Assembly (NCBI RefSeq): GCF_038006045.1
Contig: NZ_JBBOUK010000001.1
Coordinates: 341,001 to 405,000, forward strand
Direction: 5' to 3'
Length of the DNA stretch: 64,000 nucleotides
From: Exiguobacterium sp. FSL W8-0210
Lineage (GTDB): Bacteria > Bacillota > Bacilli > Exiguobacteriales > Exiguobacteriaceae
A program made the position numbers and the translations under genes. Below, piece by piece: positions 61,707 to 64,000 of this stretch; the first letter of the stretch is position 1, and each line of letters begins with the position of its first letter. The notes beneath the pieces were generated by a model. The model had not been told where the DNA came from and made no database searches. It saw only the letters and a list, made by a program, of their open reading frames with translations.

Positions 61707-63203
61707 ATGAATGAACTTATCCAACAGTTAGTAGCGCAAGCGATCCAGGAACGATTGATTGAACCGGAAGATATGATCTATACTCGGAACCGGATTCTAG
61801 CACAAGTCGGTCAAGATGACTTTGAAGAAATGACCGACGTACCATCTCGCCCGATTCCAGATATATTGGATGACATGATTGAAGTGTTGATCGTAAGTGG
61901 ACAGTTACCGGCACGTCTTGAAGACAAAGAGCAGTTCGCAGCAGATGTGATGGATATCTTCGTCGCCCGTCCGTCTGACGTGACAGCGACGTTCCGTCGT
62001 CTGTACGCTGAATCACCGGTAGCGGCGACAGATTACTTCTATCAACTGAGTCAAGCGAGCAATTACATCCAAACGAAGCGGATCGCTAAAAATAAACGCT
62101 ATCAAGCGGATACGGCTTACGGGACGATCGATGTCACGATCAACTTATCGAAGCCGGAAAAAGATCCACGTGAAATCGCGGCAGTTCGGACGGAAGCACC
62201 GACGACGTCGAACTATCCGACCTGTCTGTTGTGCGTCGAAAATGTCGGCTACGCGGGTCGTGCGAATCATCCGGCCCGTGCGAATCACCGGGTTGTTCCG
62301 CTGACACTGATGGAAGAATCGTGGGCACTGCAATACTCACCATACGTCTACTACAATGAACATAGCATCATCCTGTCGCAGGAACATCGTGACATGGTCA
62401 TCAATCGGGATGCATTTGCAAGGCTGATTGCCTTCGTTGAGCAGTTTCCACATTACTTCGCTGGTTCGAACGCTGACCTGCCGATCGTCGGTGGATCGAT
62501 CCTGACGCATGATCATTATCAGGGCGGACGCTATACGTTTGCGATGGACCAAGCAAACGCTTTAACATCCTTTACGTTCCCGGATCAGCCGACAGTCACT
62601 GGGGAGACATTACACTGGCCACTGAGTGTGTTGCGTCTGAAGAGTAAAGATGCGTCGGCATTACTCAATGCTGCGACGACCGTCTATGAGACATGGTTGA
62701 TGTACACGGATGAGAGTCAAGAGATCCGTTCACATACAGGCGAGACGCGACACAATACCGTGACGCCGATCGCTCGTCAACGCGACGGACAATTCGAGCT
62801 CGATCTCGTCTTGCGGAATAACCGGACGTCAGCAGAACATCCGGACGGTATTTTTCATACACATGCCGATATTCATCACATCAAACGGGAAAATATCGGT
62901 TTGATCGAGGTGATGGGACTGGCAGTCTTACCGGCACGTTTGCTCCAAGAATTGCAACAGGTCGAACAGTTCATCACAGGCGAAGTCGACGAAGTAGCAG
63001 CCGCTCATGCTGACTGGGCACAGGAACTAAAACAAGCGTATGTCGGACAACATGTCACGACATACGTCGAGCAAGCAGTTGCTGCAAAATTCGTACGTGG
63101 TCTTGAGGACTGTGGTGTCTTTAAACAGACAGAGGAAGGTCAGGCGGCGTTCGGGCGATTCGTTCAACTCGTGACGCGCCAACCAGTGGAGGAACAACGA
63201 TGA
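61707..63203 (+). CDS. galT: Galactose-1-phosphate uridylyltransferase (Bacillota type)
   Basis: 498 residues from the ATG at 61707 after GAGGAGAG; a longer frame into galE is spurious. The long GalT form of Bacillota, with SNYPTCLLCVENVGYAGRAN, THDHYQGGRYTFAMD and HRVVPLTL. Transfers UMP between UDP-glucose and galactose 1-phosphate. Overlaps galM by ATGA. Confidence 0.93.
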   Translation: MNELIQQLVAQAIQERLIEPEDMIYTRNRILAQVGQDDFEEMTDVPSRPIPDILDDMIEVLIVSGQLPARLEDKEQFAADVMDIFVARPSDVTATFRRLYAESPVAATDYFYQLSQASNYIQTKRIAKNKRYQADTAYGTIDVTINLSKPEKDPREIAAVRTEAPTTSNYPTCLLCVENVGYAGRANHPARANHRVVPLTLMEESWALQYSPYVYYNEHSIILSQEHRDMVINRDAFARLIAFVEQFPHYFAGSNADLPIVGGSILTHDHYQGGRYTFAMDQANALTSFTFPDQPTVTGETLHWPLSVLRLKSKDASALLNAATTVYETWLMYTDESQEIRSHTGETRHNTVTPIARQRDGQFELDLVLRNNRTSAEHPDGIFHTHADIHHIKRENIGLIEVMGLAVLPARLLQELQQVEQFITGEVDEVAAAHADWAQELKQAYVGQHVTTYVEQAVAAKFVRGLEDCGVFKQTEEGQAAFGRFVQLVTRQPVEEQR

Positions 63204-64000
63204 CACGACTACTTGAGAAAGAGTTGATTCGACATACATTACGTCAGGAAGGTATCGAAGTGACACTCTGGAACTATGGCGGCATTATCCAGGACATCCG
63301 GACGATTGATCGGGATGGTCATTTGGAAAGCGTCGTCTTAGGTCTAGAGACGGTGAAAGACTATCAACAACACTCGCCGTACTTCGGGGCAATCGTCGGA
63401 CGCGTCGCTGGTCGAATCGGGCAGGCACGTTTCGAAGTAGAGGGAAAAGTCTATCCGCTCGTCGCAAATGACGGGGCGAATCATCTGCATGGTGGAATTC
63501 ACGGATTTGATCAAGCGTGGTTTGATGTCATCGAAGCGACGGATACATTATTCCATTTGCGCTTAAAAAGTCCAAACGGAGAAGAAGGTTATCCGGGAAC
63601 AGTTACACTCGATGTGTTTTATCGACTAAAAGATACGACATTGACACTTGAGATGTCGGCGGTGACGGATCAGACGACACCACTCAATCTGACGAATCAT
63701 ACGTACTTCAACTTATCGGGAAATGCGAAGCGGGATGTGTTAGATCATGTCTTGACGTTACCAAGCGACTGCTACTTACCGGTCCAGCCAGACGGCTTAC
63801 CGACAGGGGAACAACGGGTCGTCTCCGGAACCCCGTTCGATTTCCGGAACGGTCAGTCGATTCGTGACGGGATTACGCTTGAGCATCCCGAGACGATTGC
63901 TGTTGGAAACGGCTATGATCATCCCTTCGTATTACGGGATGACACACTTCGACTTGAAGATCCGGTGTCCGGTCGTTTCGTCGACGTGACAACGAATCAG
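63200..64000 (+). CDS. galM: Aldose 1-epimerase (mutarotase), partial
   Basis: Starts in the galT stop and runs past the right edge; 267 residues are seen. AIVGRVAGRIG, LHGGIHGFDQ and the catalytic-His line LNLTNHTYFNLSG are family signatures. It interconverts alpha and beta galactose before phosphorylation. Only a short C-terminal part with the final Glu base region is missing. Confidence 0.93.
   Translation, partial: MTRLLEKELIRHTLRQEGIEVTLWNYGGIIQDIRTIDRDGHLESVVLGLETVKDYQQHSPYFGAIVGRVAGRIGQARFEVEGKVYPLVANDGANHLHGGIHGFDQAWFDVIEATDTLFHLRLKSPNGEEGYPGTVTLDVFYRLKDTTLTLEMSAVTDQTTPLNLTNHTYFNLSGNAKRDVLDHVLTLPSDCYLPVQPDGLPTGEQRVVSGTPFDFRNGQSIRDGITLEHPETIAVGNGYDHPFVLRDDTLRLEDPVSGRFVDVTTNQ

Overview
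The window looks like a chromosomal segment of a low-to-moderate-GC Bacillota of the Bacillales, most likely Exiguobacterium. This is inferred from gene content: an ecsAB pair, bacterial nitric oxide synthase, a sigV/rsiV pair, a FusB-like protein, a membrane-anchored MsrAB and a Leloir operon with Bacillota-type galT. No rRNA, tRNA or CRISPR array was seen. GalM is cut by the right edge and an S51 peptidase by the left edge.

Layout: 1-6.6 kb holds the S51 peptidase, ecsBA, three small unknown genes, ridA, and a MazG-like hydrolase overlapping a PLD-SF2 helicase. Base composition turns AT-rich inside the 3' end of the helicase. The stretch 6.7-8.9 kb is an AT-rich accessory block (membrane protein, TerB-like protein, PH-like protein). 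From 9.4 to 19.2 kb lies a 9.8-kb mobile element with 8-bp terminal inverted repeats and a 6-bp target duplication, inserted in a secreted DNA/RNA nuclease gene. It carries a TetR-controlled pair of small multidrug resistance (SMR) transporters, a four-gene overlapping tyrosine-recombinase operon reminiscent of Tn554-type elements, and an intact diverged homologue of the nuclease it interrupts.

19.9-24.5 kb is a decay zone. It has a 5'-truncated kinase-like gene, a LacI regulator with its operators, and an in-frame chimera of a sugar-binding lipoprotein and the tail of a GH1 beta-glucosidase. A 240-bp multi-hairpin repeat follows, whose inverted second copy lies at 58.5 kb. 24.6-57.2 kb is mostly ordinary housekeeping: sigV-rsiV, thioredoxin, cation diffusion facilitator (CDF) transporter, MarR plus heterodimeric ABC exporter, mechanosensitive-type channel, APC permease, GNAT, nudix-nos, YihY, MsrAB, a large subtilase, a histidine kinase, a diguanylate cyclase, FusB-like protein, stress proteins, MarR-MMPL and a metallo-hydrolase.

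57.3-64.0 kb is a galactose locus: ROK repressor, a promoter with cre and ROK-type operator, an unknown 160-aa protein, a 41-aa stub of a sugar-binding lipoprotein fused to the start of galK, then galK-galE-galT-galM. Two independent deletions have therefore removed sugar ABC transporters here, while the regulators and core Leloir enzymes remain.
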